From Clostridia bacterium (GTDB taxonomy: Bacteria; Bacillota; Clostridia; Oscillospirales; CAG-272), in the NCBI GenBank assembly GCA_017450945.1, contig JAFSSP010000012.1, forward strand, positions 1-63,163: a DNA stretch of 63,163 nucleotides. Reading direction: 5' to 3'. The notes below the pieces were generated by a model. That model did not search any database. It had not been told where the DNA came from and saw only the letters and a program-made list of their open reading frames with translations. Shown here one piece after another: positions 43,685 to 52,686 of this stretch (position 1 is the first letter of the stretch; each line of letters begins with the position of its first letter). Made by a program: the position numbers and the translations under genes.

Positions 43685-44155
43685 TCATTTTTTTCGTATA
43701 AAGCGCGGGCCTTCTTCCCCAACTTCTCCGGTTGGCAGAAATCCGCAGGCGGCAAGCAACTTTTGCGAATCAATATTTTGGGGTTCGGTCTCGGCTTCGA
43801 GAGCCGTTACGCCGGGTTGCAAAAATGCCCACTCGATGATCGCTCGCAAAGCCTCACGCATATAACCTTTTTTGCAAAAGCCTTCGCGCAGGCCATAGCC
43901 GATCTCGACGCGCCCTTCTTTCGGCGCACCTTTAAAGCAAAGGTCGCCGACGATCACACCCGGCTCCTCCCGCAACTCCAAAAACCACGCCGCAAACCAG
44001 ACGCGGCCAAACGGCTCACGCAGACAGCCGTCGAGCATTTCGGAATAGGCTTTTTTCAGTTCGGGATCGTCTTCTTTTGTGATCAATGCTTGCATTTGCC
44101 GATCGCTTGCAGGGTATAAAACGAGACGATCGGTTTTGATCTTACAATCCATCAT
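43685..44155 (-). CDS. GNAT acetyltransferase, RimJ/RimL-like
   Basis: A 156-residue single-domain acetyltransferase. It begins with TDRLVLYPASDRQM, has GRVEIGYGLREGFCKKGYMREAL-type acetyl-CoA binding (key part FCKKGYMREAL) and the C-terminal NIDSQKLLAACGF. The RimJ/RimL group acetylates protein N termini or small amines. Its start overlaps the upstream methyltransferase stop; an ATG one codon later (44152) is equally possible. Confidence 0.86.
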   Translation of the reverse strand: MMDCKIKTDRLVLYPASDRQMQALITKEDDPELKKAYSEMLDGCLREPFGRVWFAAWFLELREEPGVIVGDLCFKGAPKEGRVEIGYGLREGFCKKGYMREALRAIIEWAFLQPGVTALEAETEPQNIDSQKLLAACGFLPTGEVGEEGPRFIRKK

Positions 44156-45003
44156 TTCACCCCACGGACAATGAGATTCAACGAGAGAGCCGTATCCCAC
44201 TGCTTCTCCCCCGCCTTGTAAAGGCGAATCCGCTCGTCGTACTTTTTGTTGACCGCTTTGATTACCGCATCGGTATCTTTTGCGTGCATTGATTCAATCG
44301 CTTCAAGATCGCCGGCGCGTTCGGCCTCGATCATGGCGAGCGCCATTGTTTCGGGATATTTCGGATCGTCCGGTGTCAAATCGATTGCGGCATAGCTTGT
44401 AGTGATGCCCGAAAATCCGTTTTTTGCAAGGGTTGCGGGAAGCTCGGCTTCGGAGGTCGCATACTTCCCCACGCCGTAGGTTTCAAGTTCATTCTCATCG
44501 GTGGAAACAGCCTCCCAAAAGGCCTTTTCTTGTGGAGTTGTCGCAAGGCAGGAGGCAGGACAACGTAGTCCCTTACGCGCCGAGAGGCAAAGGCAGACGC
44601 CGCCCGGTTTCAGAACGCGGAACTGTTCTCCGAAAAAGGCGGTCGGCTCGATGTGTTCCGAGACGGTATAGGAGATCGTCACGTCAAAAGACTCGTCCGC
44701 AAAGGGGAGCTTTGTCGCGTCGGCTTCAAGAAACTCGACGCCGGAAACATTTTCCTTTGCAAAAGCGATAAAATTGTGATCCCGGTCAATGCCGGTGATC
44801 TCGGCATTCGGGTACCATCTGCGAAGCGCTTCGCAGAGTGCGCCGGGCCCGCAACCGATCTCCAAAATTTTCAGGGGCGCGTTCCGATCAAGCCCGAAGG
44901 CTTTTTCGTATTGCCCGAAAAAGCAATCGTCAAAGCGGAGGCGGCGGCTCAGATAAAGCGTCTTGACTCCTTGAATATTCTCCGACCAAATCGTGTTCAT
45001 CAT
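44152..45003 (-). CDS. Class I SAM-dependent methyltransferase
   Basis: A 283-residue methyltransferase. Motif I is ILEIGCGPGALCEAL near residue 46, the acidic end of strand 2 is TGIDRD, motif II region is FDVTISYTVSEHIE, and motif III LKPGGVCLCLS follows. Helical extra sequence after residue 160 probably forms a substrate cap. Target unknown; a small molecule is favoured by the gene neighbourhood. The ATG at 45003 follows GGAGAAA. Confidence 0.85.
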   Translation of the reverse strand: MMNTIWSENIQGVKTLYLSRRLRFDDCFFGQYEKAFGLDRNAPLKILEIGCGPGALCEALRRWYPNAEITGIDRDHNFIAFAKENVSGVEFLEADATKLPFADESFDVTISYTVSEHIEPTAFFGEQFRVLKPGGVCLCLSARKGLRCPASCLATTPQEKAFWEAVSTDENELETYGVGKYATSEAELPATLAKNGFSGITTSYAAIDLTPDDPKYPETMALAMIEAERAGDLEAIESMHAKDTDAVIKAVNKKYDERIRLYKAGEKQWDTALSLNLIVRGVK

Positions 45004-45019
45004 TGGTTTCTCCATTGTC

Positions 45020-45769
45020 TCATTCTTTTACAGAGCGCATGGCAAGGAAGGTAGGAATGCAAAGCTCGTGCAAATACCCTTCCCCATTGGTATCTTCGTA
45101 GAGATCGGTCAGGCGGAAGCCGGCTTCAAGCTGGCCGCCGATCAACTCTTCGAGCGAGTGAGAAAACTGCACGCCGAAATCGCCGTTCATGAGTTCTTTC
45201 ATCTGCTCGGGATTCTTGAGCGGGTTAAAGGGCAGTTTGTTGACGATATGCGTCTCGTCCTCGCCGACGATGTGATTGAGATAGTGATCGACTCCGCAAA
45301 TGAACAGCCCGCCGCGCTTTAAGATGCGGTAGCACTCGCGAAAGATCGGTTTGACCTCTTCCACATAGCAGTCCGAGACCGGGTTAAAAATGACGTCAAA
45401 TTTTTCGTCTTCAAATGGCAAGGGCTTTGTCATATCAGCCCGGATCGCACGGATTTGATAGCCTTCGCGCTCTGCGACAAAGCGATCGCTCTCGATCTGC
45501 TTTTGCGAGTAGTCAAGCACCGTGCAGTCGGCTCCGAGCGCGGCAAAAATCGGCATTTGCTGTCCGCCGCCCGAGGCAAGCCCCAAGAGCTTTTTGCCGC
45601 AAAGGTCTCCAAACCATTCGTGCGGCACGGGCTTTGTCGGGGTCAAAAAAATGTCCCATTCGCCCTGTTGTGCTTTGACAAAGGTCTCGTGCGGGATCGG
45701 TTTGCCCCACTCCCAGCCCTCGTCGATCCAACGGTCGATGGTCTTTGCATTGATGTCTTGATACTTCAT
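45020..45769 (-). CDS. Class I SAM-dependent methyltransferase
   Basis: A 249-residue methyltransferase, different from the next one downstream. Motif I is LLGLASGGGQQMPIFA (Gly-rich but with SGGGQ instead of the common GxGxG), followed by CTVLDYSQKQIE, FDVIFNPVSDCYVE and LKRGGLFICG. An N-terminal Trp-rich stretch (RWIDEGWEWG) is notable. The substrate is unknown. It lies two bases behind the methyltransferase-fRMsr gene. Confidence 0.85.
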   Translation of the reverse strand: MKYQDINAKTIDRWIDEGWEWGKPIPHETFVKAQQGEWDIFLTPTKPVPHEWFGDLCGKKLLGLASGGGQQMPIFAALGADCTVLDYSQKQIESDRFVAEREGYQIRAIRADMTKPLPFEDEKFDVIFNPVSDCYVEEVKPIFRECYRILKRGGLFICGVDHYLNHIVGEDETHIVNKLPFNPLKNPEQMKELMNGDFGVQFSHSLEELIGGQLEAGFRLTDLYEDTNGEGYLHELCIPTFLAMRSVKE

Positions 45770-45771
45770 TT

Positions 45772-47037
45772 TTATCCCTCAAACCTATCGTTCGCAAAAC
45801 TCTTTTCCAACAGCTCTACAAGACCTAAGAGACCGACTTGATCCCGCTCGTCAAAGCGTGCAAGCAAAGGGCTGTCGATATCTAACACCGCGACCACCTC
45901 GTTTGCCCGATGGATCGGCAAAACGATCTCGGAGCGCGAGGCGCTGTCGCAGGCAATATGTCCCGGGAAAGCGTGAACATCCGACACAAGCTGTACTTCG
46001 TCTTTTGCCCAAGCAGTCCCGCAGACGCCTTTTCCCTTTTCGATCTTCACGCAAGCGACCTTGCCCTGAAACGGTCCCAACAGGAGCGCACCGTTTTTGA
46101 CCAGATAAAAGCCTGCCCAGTTGATTTCTTTCAGTTCCTGGAACAAAAGCGCCGAGAGATTTGCCATGAGCGAGATCGGGTCTTGCGAAGCTTCTGCAAG
46201 TGCTTTTGCCTGCTCGAGCAACAAAGGATAATTTGTCCCCGGTCGATCGACACGTTTTTTCAGAATATCCAACGTGTGATGCGAAGCGCCGATGAGATCT
46301 TTTCGCTCGCAGGTGGCAAAATGGAACTCCAACCACTTGGCAAAGGTCTTATCGTCCATTTCATCGACGCAATCCTTCATGTAGTTGGTTGCGCCGTCGG
46401 TGGCAACGAGCTTCAAACGCTCGACCGCAAAAGCCGCGTCCAGGTCTGCAATGTCCTCGGTCCGTGCCAGCTCAAACACCTCTTTCGGCTCGCTGATACA
46501 ATGCCAGTCGGGTGTGAGTAAACCATCGTCAAGCACATGCTCAAGGTTTTTCGATCCGGCTTTGAATACATACTGGATGATCGTCGGCTCGTTCATGCAA
46601 TAGGCGACCAGAATATGCCCGCCGGGTTTGGTCACGCGGATCGCTTCGGAGAGCGCGCGCAGCTTGTCCTCCTTGGTGTAGAGGTGGTACATCGGGCCGA
46701 GCACAAGCGTCAGATCAAATGAATCGTTTGACAGAACCGAAAGATCGAGCGCGTTGCCCTGCATGGTCTTGATCCGCTCTGTGCCGTCGAGCTTTGCCCG
46801 AAGCAATTCGAGGTTGTGCTCGACAAGCTCGATTGCCGTGACCGAGTAGCCCTCTTTGGCGAGCGTGACGCTGTAACGCCCTGTCCCGGCGCCGACTTCT
46901 AAGATCGAAGGATCGAAAAGCCCGGCAAGGCATTCTTTGATGTATTTTCGCGTGGTCAGGTACTCGACCTGCCCATGCCGCGAGATAAGACGTGCATCTT
47001 CGTCATACTGGCTGTAAAAATCATCGAGGTAGCTCAT
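45772..47037 (-). CDS. Methyltransferase fused to GAF-type free methionine-R-sulfoxide reductase
   Basis: A 421-residue fusion. Residues 1-250 are a class I SAM methyltransferase (ILEVGAGTGRYS at 45-56, FDLTLVLGPMYHLY, TKPGGHILVAYC). Residues 271-418 match the GAF-fold free Met-(R)-sulfoxide reductase fRMsr: INWAGFYLVKNGALLLGPFQG, then Cys329, Cys339 and Cys363 (in HIACDSAS) with the 10 and 24 residue spacing of the family's three redox cysteines. Both active sites look complete. The frame is continuous. Known fRMsr proteins are about 160 residues and normally stand alone. Confidence 0.9.
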   Translation of the reverse strand: MSYLDDFYSQYDEDARLISRHGQVEYLTTRKYIKECLAGLFDPSILEVGAGTGRYSVTLAKEGYSVTAIELVEHNLELLRAKLDGTERIKTMQGNALDLSVLSNDSFDLTLVLGPMYHLYTKEDKLRALSEAIRVTKPGGHILVAYCMNEPTIIQYVFKAGSKNLEHVLDDGLLTPDWHCISEPKEVFELARTEDIADLDAAFAVERLKLVATDGATNYMKDCVDEMDDKTFAKWLEFHFATCERKDLIGASHHTLDILKKRVDRPGTNYPLLLEQAKALAEASQDPISLMANLSALLFQELKEINWAGFYLVKNGALLLGPFQGKVACVKIEKGKGVCGTAWAKDEVQLVSDVHAFPGHIACDSASRSEIVLPIHRANEVVAVLDIDSPLLARFDERDQVGLLGLVELLEKSFANDRFEG

Positions 47038-47049
47038 TGGTGTCCTCCG

Positions 47050-47601
47050 TTATTGGTCAAGTTCCAACCGCATCAGCAGATTCTCCTGCCAGACGCCTCT
47101 GCGCGAGAAGAAGGCTTTCGGGTTTCTGCCGTATTCGACAAACCCCACACTGCGATAAAGCGATATTGCAGCCTTGTTTTCCGAAACGACTTCAAGCTCT
47201 ATCTGCTTGTATCCGGCGGCCTTGGCACACTCGATGCAGGCCTCGGTCAAAGCCCTGCCGATGCCAAGCCCCCAGTAGTCTTTTAAGACGCTCACGCCGA
47301 AGGTTGCACGGTGTCTGATCTTGTATTTTTTGCCGATCGCCGTAATTCCTGCGCTCCCGACGGCTTTTCCGTCCATAAAGGCAATTAGCTCAATCTCGTT
47401 CTCGCTTTCCGCCTTGGCCGCAAGGAACTGTCTTTCGCCCTCTTCGGTCAGCGTCGTTTCGTCTGCATAGGAGGTAAGATAATCGGTCTCCCCATGCGCA
47501 CGGCAAAAGAGCTCGAGAACTTCCTTTGTGTCGCTTCCATCGGCGTGTCTTAAGAGTGCTTCCCTGCCGTCTTTCAGTCGAATCGTTTTTTGATAGTGCA
47601 T
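47050..47601 (-). CDS. GNAT acetyltransferase, RimI/PhnO-like
   Basis: A 183-residue acetyltransferase with VSVLKDYWGLGIGRALTEA as the acetyl-CoA loop and a C-terminal VVSENKAAISLYRSVGF motif. It resembles the group annotated as L-amino acid or phosphinothricin-type N-acetyltransferases, but the acceptor is unknown. The ATG at 47601 sits at better spacing to GGAG than the ATG two codons before. Confidence 0.87.
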   Translation of the reverse strand: MHYQKTIRLKDGREALLRHADGSDTKEVLELFCRAHGETDYLTSYADETTLTEEGERQFLAAKAESENEIELIAFMDGKAVGSAGITAIGKKYKIRHRATFGVSVLKDYWGLGIGRALTEACIECAKAAGYKQIELEVVSENKAAISLYRSVGFVEYGRNPKAFFSRRGVWQENLLMRLELDQ

Positions 47602-47619
47602 CTTCATTCTCCAAACATC

Positions 47620-48117
47620 TTACAGTTTTAATACCGCAACGATCTCGTCGCCGTCCATCTCGCCGTTCTCGACAAACCCGAACGAGTGATAGAGCTTTGC
47701 CGCGACCTCGTTTTCCGGCTCATAGGATAACGAGCAATACTCTGCCTTCCCGCAGGGATAGGTTCTGACAAAGTCCAAAGCAAGCCTCATCGCCTCGCGC
47801 CCGTATCCCCGCCTCTGGTAGCGTTTGTCGATCATAAACCGCCAAATGCTGTAATTGCCCCGAAGGATCTCGGGAGACTTCACGTCGCCGTAAAAATCGT
47901 ACATGGCCGCCTCGTTGTAGCCGATCATCAAAAACCCGACCGGGCGCTTCTCGGTGCAAATGGCAAACGGGAAAGCTCTGCAGGCCGTCCCCGCCGTTGT
48001 GTAGGCTTCGATGATGCTGACATCATTCGAAGCGACAAAATTCTTTTGCGTCTTTGCAACCTTCAGATCCAGCACGTCCCAGACGTTGTGTGCGTCAATT
48101 TTTTCTAAATGAAGCAT
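47620..48117 (-). CDS. GNAT acetyltransferase, spermidine acetyltransferase-like
   Basis: A 165-residue protein similar in layout to BltD/PaiA-type diamine acetyltransferases: RPVGFLMIGYNE, then SIWRFMIDKRYQRRGYGREAM as the acetyl-CoA loop, and SLSYEPENEVAAKLYHSFGF at the end. Polyamine acetylation is a reasonable but unproven guess. AGGAGG precedes the ATG. Confidence 0.86.
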   Translation of the reverse strand: MLHLEKIDAHNVWDVLDLKVAKTQKNFVASNDVSIIEAYTTAGTACRAFPFAICTEKRPVGFLMIGYNEAAMYDFYGDVKSPEILRGNYSIWRFMIDKRYQRRGYGREAMRLALDFVRTYPCGKAEYCSLSYEPENEVAAKLYHSFGFVENGEMDGDEIVAVLKL

Positions 48118-48145
48118 AGGAACCTCCTGTGTCCATCTTAACTTG

Positions 48146-48676
48146 TTATTTCATTCTTTTCTCAAACCGGAACATCCCATCCGGAAACTGCTCGTCCATT
48201 TCCCGTCCGGTATCCGGATCGTTTGGATCGGGATGGTGTTCGTTGTAAAACTCCACAATATGGAATCCGCAACGGTTGACGTAAAAGTGAATATTCCGTT
48301 TTTCAAAATAGGGTGTGACGGTCTCCCAGACCTTCACTTCGGGATGCAGTTTTTCCACTGCACACCACGCCGCATATCCGATTCCTTTACTGTGCGCTTT
48401 GGGCGAGACGAACAGAAGATCAAGATCCCCGCGTTCCCCTTCGGCTTTGATAACCACGCCGCCAACTTTTTCGCCATCGCAAAGAATCCGATAGGCCTCG
48501 CCACCGTCGATCGACTGCTCGATGGTCGCACGAGAGATGATCTCGCCGTCTTCTTCAAAGTGATCATCTCTCCGACCGAACTCCTCAAGCGCGCCATAGT
48601 TGAACGCCTCTTGATTGTCAAGAATAAACTGCTCCCGGTCATTTTGCGTAAGAGGAGCAAGCGATATGTTGTTCAT
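48146..48676 (-). CDS. GNAT acetyltransferase
   Basis: A 176-residue acetyltransferase. Loop LLFVSPKAHSKGIGYAAW replaces the more usual RxxGxG/A, and the C-terminal part reads ETVTPYFEKRNIHFYVNRCGF. An acidic tail with HHPDPNDPDTG follows. Substrate unknown. It is one of three consecutive GNAT genes. Confidence 0.84.
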   Translation of the reverse strand: MNNISLAPLTQNDREQFILDNQEAFNYGALEEFGRRDDHFEEDGEIISRATIEQSIDGGEAYRILCDGEKVGGVVIKAEGERGDLDLLFVSPKAHSKGIGYAAWCAVEKLHPEVKVWETVTPYFEKRNIHFYVNRCGFHIVEFYNEHHPDPNDPDTGREMDEQFPDGMFRFEKRMK

Positions 48677-48694
48677 TTTGATTTTCTCCGCAAA

Positions 48695-49069
48695 TTATTC
48701 TATGTCGTACATCTTCATGGTCTCGCGATTGCGATACTCATGCTTCTCATAATATCCGATCAACTCACCCGCATCATTCCGAAGTGCGACCATATAGACG
48801 TCCTTGTTTTCCTTCTCGTTATAGAAGGTATACACCAGATTGTTCTCTCCCGATTGCTTGAACCAATCCAGCACTTTGAAGATCATTTCCCGAGATTTTT
48901 CGTTATGGCAATCCAAGAGGCTTTTCCCGAGAAGGTCTTTTCCACCCCATCTTTGATAGCGATTGATTGCCGCAGGATTCATATAGATAATTCTGTGTTC
49001 AAGATCGCAGATGACAACTGCGGCTCTGTCCGCCTCAAGTACGCTTTTATAGATTTCGTTAAGAATCAT
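48695..49069 (-). CDS. Single PAS-domain protein
   Basis: A 124-residue protein that is one PAS fold: [23 protein letters not shown], then [14 protein letters not shown] and a beta-rich end ([17 protein letters not shown]). There is no output domain, so it may work by binding a ligand or another protein. The ATG at 49069 overlaps the upstream acetyltransferase stop as ATGA and follows GGAGGAAAG. Confidence 0.83.
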   Translation of the reverse strand: MILNEIYKSVLEADRAAVVICDLEHRIIYMNPAAINRYQRWGGKDLLGKSLLDCHNEKSREMIFKVLDWFKQSGENNLVYTFYNEKENKDVYMVALRNDAGELIGYYEKHEYRNRETMKMYDIE

Positions 49070-49746
49070 AGCACTTTCCTCCGCAAATTCGCTTTTTGAT
49101 CCAACCAGTTCCGAATCACGCTTTTGACGTCTCCCACTTCGTTGGAAGACAGGATCGGGATCATTTTTTTGATCTCTTCGATCGGCCTGTCCCACCATTT
49201 CAGTTGAAGCAAAAGGTCAACGGTTTCTTCATCGAACCGATACTTTTTGACCTTTGCCGGATTTCCTGCAACCACTGAATAAGGCGGCACGTCCTTGGAC
49301 ACGACCGCATTGGCTCCGACGATTGCGCCGTCGCCGATTTTTACACCCGGTAAGATCGTTGCGTTTTGCCCGATCCAGACGTCGTTGCCAACCACCGTGT
49401 CTCCCCGATTGCCGCGCATGGCAAATGGCCTTGACAAGCCTTGGAATTCGTCGATGATTTCAAATGGATAGGCCGTCAAGCAATCCAGCATATGATTTGC
49501 GCCGTTCATCACGAATTCAACACCTTTTGCAATCGAGCAAAATCTGCCGATGATGAGCTTGTCCCCGATAAAATCGTAATGGTGCGTCACGTGCTTTTCA
49601 AAAGATTCGGGGCCATCCTCCGAATCGTCATAGTAGGAATAGTCGCCGACGATGATATTCGGATTTGTCACAACGCTGTTGATATAGCAAAAGGACTTGA
49701 ATTTTGCATTCGGATAGATCGGCTTTTTCGTGTCGTTATTTGGCAT
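49066..49746 (-). CDS. Vat/CatB-like hexapeptide O-acetyltransferase (XAT family)
   Basis: A 226-residue left-handed beta-helix acetyltransferase. The conserved MNGANHMLD (with the catalytic His), [21 protein letters not shown]-type hexapeptide repeats ([21 protein letters not shown]), [12 protein letters not shown] and the C-terminal [11 protein letters not shown] match xenobiotic acetyltransferases that inactivate streptogramin A or chloramphenicol. Whether this one confers resistance is not known. A clear AAGGAG precedes the ATG. Confidence 0.9.
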   Translation of the reverse strand: MPNNDTKKPIYPNAKFKSFCYINSVVTNPNIIVGDYSYYDDSEDGPESFEKHVTHHYDFIGDKLIIGRFCSIAKGVEFVMNGANHMLDCLTAYPFEIIDEFQGLSRPFAMRGNRGDTVVGNDVWIGQNATILPGVKIGDGAIVGANAVVSKDVPPYSVVAGNPAKVKKYRFDEETVDLLLQLKWWDRPIEEIKKMIPILSSNEVGDVKSVIRNWLDQKANLRRKVL

Positions 49747-50239
49747 TGGGTGCTCCTTTTTTTGTTCTGATCAGGTGTCCTTCCTGTATCGCCGCGAATG
49801 TCGCCACAGCGCTGACAAACGCTCCACTGTATTTCAAATCAAGAAACGTCAAGGTCAACGGAAGTACAAAAAGCAACATTCCCGTCACCTTATTCATGAC
49901 TGTATGTAAAGTGACCAGTTCCTTTCGCATGACAAATCCGGAAATCAAGTTGATCGCCTTGATCACTGCAATCACGATGATCCAGACCAAAAGCCAGATC
50001 GGCACGTGAATGACCGGGATCAGTTTGATCAGGCACACAACAACAAAAACAAAATCCGCTAATGTGTCGAACTTCGATCCAAACTCGCTGACAGTGCCCA
50101 TCTTCCGTGCAACCGCCCCATCAATCGTGTCACTGACTCCGGCAATGATATACAAGGCATAAAACGCCGGGGAAAACGCGGGACAGAACAGCAAGGCGAT
50201 ACTGCAAATAATCCGGATACCGGTTAGGATATTCGCCAT
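49736..50239 (-). CDS. CDP-alcohol phosphatidyltransferase
   Basis: A 167-residue membrane enzyme. The catalytic signature is intact as [26 protein letters not shown]-type spacing: the key residues Asp-Gly, Ala-Arg, Gly and two further Asp are all present near residues 37-61. About five helices follow. Such enzymes move a phosphatidyl group from CDP-diacylglycerol to an alcohol. It is shorter than standard PgsA, so the acceptor is open. The ATG is next to the VOC stop and has a weak ribosome site. Confidence 0.86.
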   Translation of the reverse strand: MANILTGIRIICSIALLFCPAFSPAFYALYIIAGVSDTIDGAVARKMGTVSEFGSKFDTLADFVFVVVCLIKLIPVIHVPIWLLVWIIVIAVIKAINLISGFVMRKELVTLHTVMNKVTGMLLFVLPLTLTFLDLKYSGAFVSAVATFAAIQEGHLIRTKKGAPNAK

Positions 50240-50240
50240 A

Positions 50241-50603
50241 TTAAACCGGCGTTCCCACTTCAATGAGATTCCCGTCCGGATCGTAGAAGCGAATCACTTT
50301 TTGTCCCCAGCTGTGCGTCATGAGCCGATTGACGTATTTTACTTCCGGGTAATACTTCTCAAGTTTTTTGATGAATCCTTCAAGATCGGATTCCTCAAAA
50401 TACAACTCGCAGGAATTGTTTTCCGGAATGATTTCTTTCTCGATAAATTCTTTCCAGTATTTCTCTTCTTGAAGGACGAGTCCTTCGCCGAGGATCATAT
50501 TTCCATCGTTGTCAAGGATCATTTCAAGGCCGAACAGATCATGATAGAACCTTCTCGATCTTTCAATATCTTTCACAACGATCAATACATTTTTTAACTT
50601 CAT
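50241..50603 (-). CDS. VOC-family (glyoxalase/bleomycin resistance) protein
   Basis: A 120-residue protein with two beta-alpha-beta-beta-beta modules: KNVLIVVKDIERSRRFYHDLFGLE at the start and FYDPDGNLIEVG at the end. The Glu in LIEVG and a His in MTHSWGQ could bind metal, though the first-module His is absent, so it may act as a binding or resistance protein rather than an enzyme. It is rich in Lys, Ile and Glu, matching AT-rich DNA. Confidence 0.86.
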   Translation of the reverse strand: MKLKNVLIVVKDIERSRRFYHDLFGLEMILDNDGNMILGEGLVLQEEKYWKEFIEKEIIPENNSCELYFEESDLEGFIKKLEKYYPEVKYVNRLMTHSWGQKVIRFYDPDGNLIEVGTPV

Positions 50604-50609
50604 CTGAAA

Positions 50610-52004
50610 CTATCCTTCCTGAGAATCCTTCAAGTCGTTTCGAGACAGCAAGACGACCGATTCGACGTGACCCGTCCTCGGAAACAAGTCCACCGGCGTT
50701 ACTTTCCCGATTTGATATCCTAAATCGCTCAAAATTCTGCAATCTCTCGCCAGCGTATCGGGATTGCAGGAAACGTAAACGATTCTTTGAAAGTCCCGCT
50801 TTGCAAGATAATGCAGTAATTTCTCGGCACAACCTTTTCTGGGCGGGTCGAGAATGACGGTAGCCCCCGAAAGGTCGCCGAGTTCTCTTTCGGCGTTTTG
50901 CAGGAGTGCTTCGGCCTTGCCTGCGTCCCCGCAGAAGAAGTGCGCGTTGGCAATACCGTTTGCTTTGGCGTTCTCTTTGGCGCAGTCGATCGCCTCGAGA
51001 ACGATCTCAATACCGACCACACGACGAGCGTCTTTTGCCATCGAAAGACCGATGGTGCCGATGCCGCAATAGAGATCGAGGATCGTCTCGCCGCCGTGAA
51101 GATCGGCTTTTTCTTTTGCGATTCCATACAGCAGTTCGCAAGCGTCGTGGTTGACCTGATAGAACGAGCCTGCCGAGATGCGAAAGCGCAGTCCGCAGAG
51201 AATATCTTCGATATAGTCCCTGCCGGCAATTACGCGGAAGGTGTCGCCCAGCACCACGTTGGTGTTCTGCTCGTTGACCGAGATCTGCACGCTTTTGACC
51301 GCCGGAAATCTCTCGACGAGCTCTTTTGCAAAGGCTGCCTCTTTTGGTAGTTTTTTGCCGTTTAACACAAGGCAGACGAGAATCTCTCCGGTCGCTTTGC
51401 CCATGCGCAGAAAGATATGCCGCAAAAGGCCTTTGCCGCTGACTTCGTCGTAGGCAGAAATGCCGTTTTGGTTGCAAAAAATGGTGGTAAAGGCGACAAT
51501 CTCGCCGAACACCTTTGGTTGCAGGCGGCAATCGTCACAGGGGACAACCCGATGCGTATAGGCCGCAAAGAAGCCTGCCTCAAGCCCATGCTTCCCTGCC
51601 TGCACCGGGTATTGCGCCTTGTTGCGATATCCCTCGGTCACGCCGGTCGTGCGAACGGTTTCGACCTCGACCGATAGCCCGGCCTTTTGGAACGCGCCCG
51701 CAACATAGGCACGCTTTTCTGTCAGTTCCGCTTCATAGGAAAGGCTCCGATAGATGCACCCGCCGCAGCCCTTGGACGAACAGTCGTTTTCCACGCGATC
51801 GGGCGAGGGCTGTAAAATGGTTTCGACGCGGGCGACCAGATAGCTCTTGTTGGTCTTAATGATCTTTGCTTTGACCGTATCTCCCGGAACGGCGTTCTGC
51901 ACGAAAACGACACAGCCGTCCTCTGCGTGCGCGATCCCCGCACCGAGATTGGAAAGTCCCTCAATCGAGAGCTCCAAGAGGTCGTTTTTGAAATACTCAG
52001 ACAT
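50610..52004 (-). CDS. RlmD/TrmA-family RNA uracil-C5 methyltransferase
   Basis: A 464-residue SAM-dependent enzyme that methylates C5 of uracil in rRNA or tRNA. It has an N-terminal TRAM domain (IEGLSNLGAGIAH), a 4Fe-4S cysteine set (CSSKGCGGC plus CDDC), LDLYCGIGTIGLSMA, DPPRKGC with the downstream Cys nucleophile in YVSCNPDTLARD. In Bacillota, RlmCD-type enzymes cover 23S positions 747 and 1939; the exact target is not fixed here. The ATG at 52004 overlaps the phosphoesterase stop by eight bases. Confidence 0.92.
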   Translation of the reverse strand: MSEYFKNDLLELSIEGLSNLGAGIAHAEDGCVVFVQNAVPGDTVKAKIIKTNKSYLVARVETILQPSPDRVENDCSSKGCGGCIYRSLSYEAELTEKRAYVAGAFQKAGLSVEVETVRTTGVTEGYRNKAQYPVQAGKHGLEAGFFAAYTHRVVPCDDCRLQPKVFGEIVAFTTIFCNQNGISAYDEVSGKGLLRHIFLRMGKATGEILVCLVLNGKKLPKEAAFAKELVERFPAVKSVQISVNEQNTNVVLGDTFRVIAGRDYIEDILCGLRFRISAGSFYQVNHDACELLYGIAKEKADLHGGETILDLYCGIGTIGLSMAKDARRVVGIEIVLEAIDCAKENAKANGIANAHFFCGDAGKAEALLQNAERELGDLSGATVILDPPRKGCAEKLLHYLAKRDFQRIVYVSCNPDTLARDCRILSDLGYQIGKVTPVDLFPRTGHVESVVLLSRNDLKDSQEG

Positions 52005-52668
52005 AAGTTTCTTCCATCGTTTCAAGGCAAAGGCAACCGAGTTTGCCGCCGTCCTTGACGCCGCAGTCAAGGAAGATGCAATTCTTGCCGTACTCGATTT
52101 TGCCGCTCTCGGTGGGCTTGTGCCCCACGGCAACCGTGATTCCACCTTGCGGCAGGCCCGCTTTGGTCAAGGGTGTTGAGAAAATGTCCTCGGGCGCAAG
52201 ATCGTAAAGGTCTTCCCCGGCCCTCTCTTTGGCAAGCCCCATGTGAAGGAGCAAATAGTCCTTGTCGCCGACCGACACTTCTTCAAAGAGCGGCAAATCA
52301 AAAAGGTATTCGAGCACGCCCTCCCTGCGGTCTTTGTCGAGTGTGCGGTAAGCGTCAAGCGTCGTCTGCCCGCCGTCGGAGACCCACTCCTGCATCTCGC
52401 GAATGAAGGTCACGTCCGGGTTTTCTCCGCTCGAGAGCATTTTGTCAAAGCCCGAGAGCATCCGGGCGGCTTTGTAATCGTGCTCGCCGGCCACCGGGTA
52501 AACGTTCAGGCGCAGCGAGAGGTCTTCGACAAGCTCGATCGAAGCGTCACCATAGTCGACGAGGTCGCCGAGAAGATAGAGCGAATCGGCGTCAGAAAAG
52601 GAAATTGCCGAAAGCAATTCCTTGAATTTTTCATAGTTTCCGCAAAGATCCGAGACAAGATAGGTCAT
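51997..52668 (-). CDS. PPP-like metallophosphoesterase with altered metal motifs
   Basis: A 223-residue calcineurin-like protein. GDLVDYG and VGHKPTES are normal, but the first motif reads SDLCGN (Cys where the family has a metal-binding His) and the third reads GEHD (Glu where Asn is usual). An LLLHMGL stretch holds a further His. Activity may be altered or lost, or a different metal may be used. It lies between nif3 and rlmD in the operon. Confidence 0.82.
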   Translation of the reverse strand: MTYLVSDLCGNYEKFKELLSAISFSDADSLYLLGDLVDYGDASIELVEDLSLRLNVYPVAGEHDYKAARMLSGFDKMLSSGENPDVTFIREMQEWVSDGGQTTLDAYRTLDKDRREGVLEYLFDLPLFEEVSVGDKDYLLLHMGLAKERAGEDLYDLAPEDIFSTPLTKAGLPQGGITVAVGHKPTESGKIEYGKNCIFLDCGVKDGGKLGCLCLETMEETYV

Positions 52669-52686
52669 ATTCTTTCTCTCTTTCTA

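Noticed and set aside
40237-50603. Integron-type gene cassette array
   Set aside because: Genes are mostly separated by 2-28 bases or overlap, leaving no room for attC sites, and no integrase is present.
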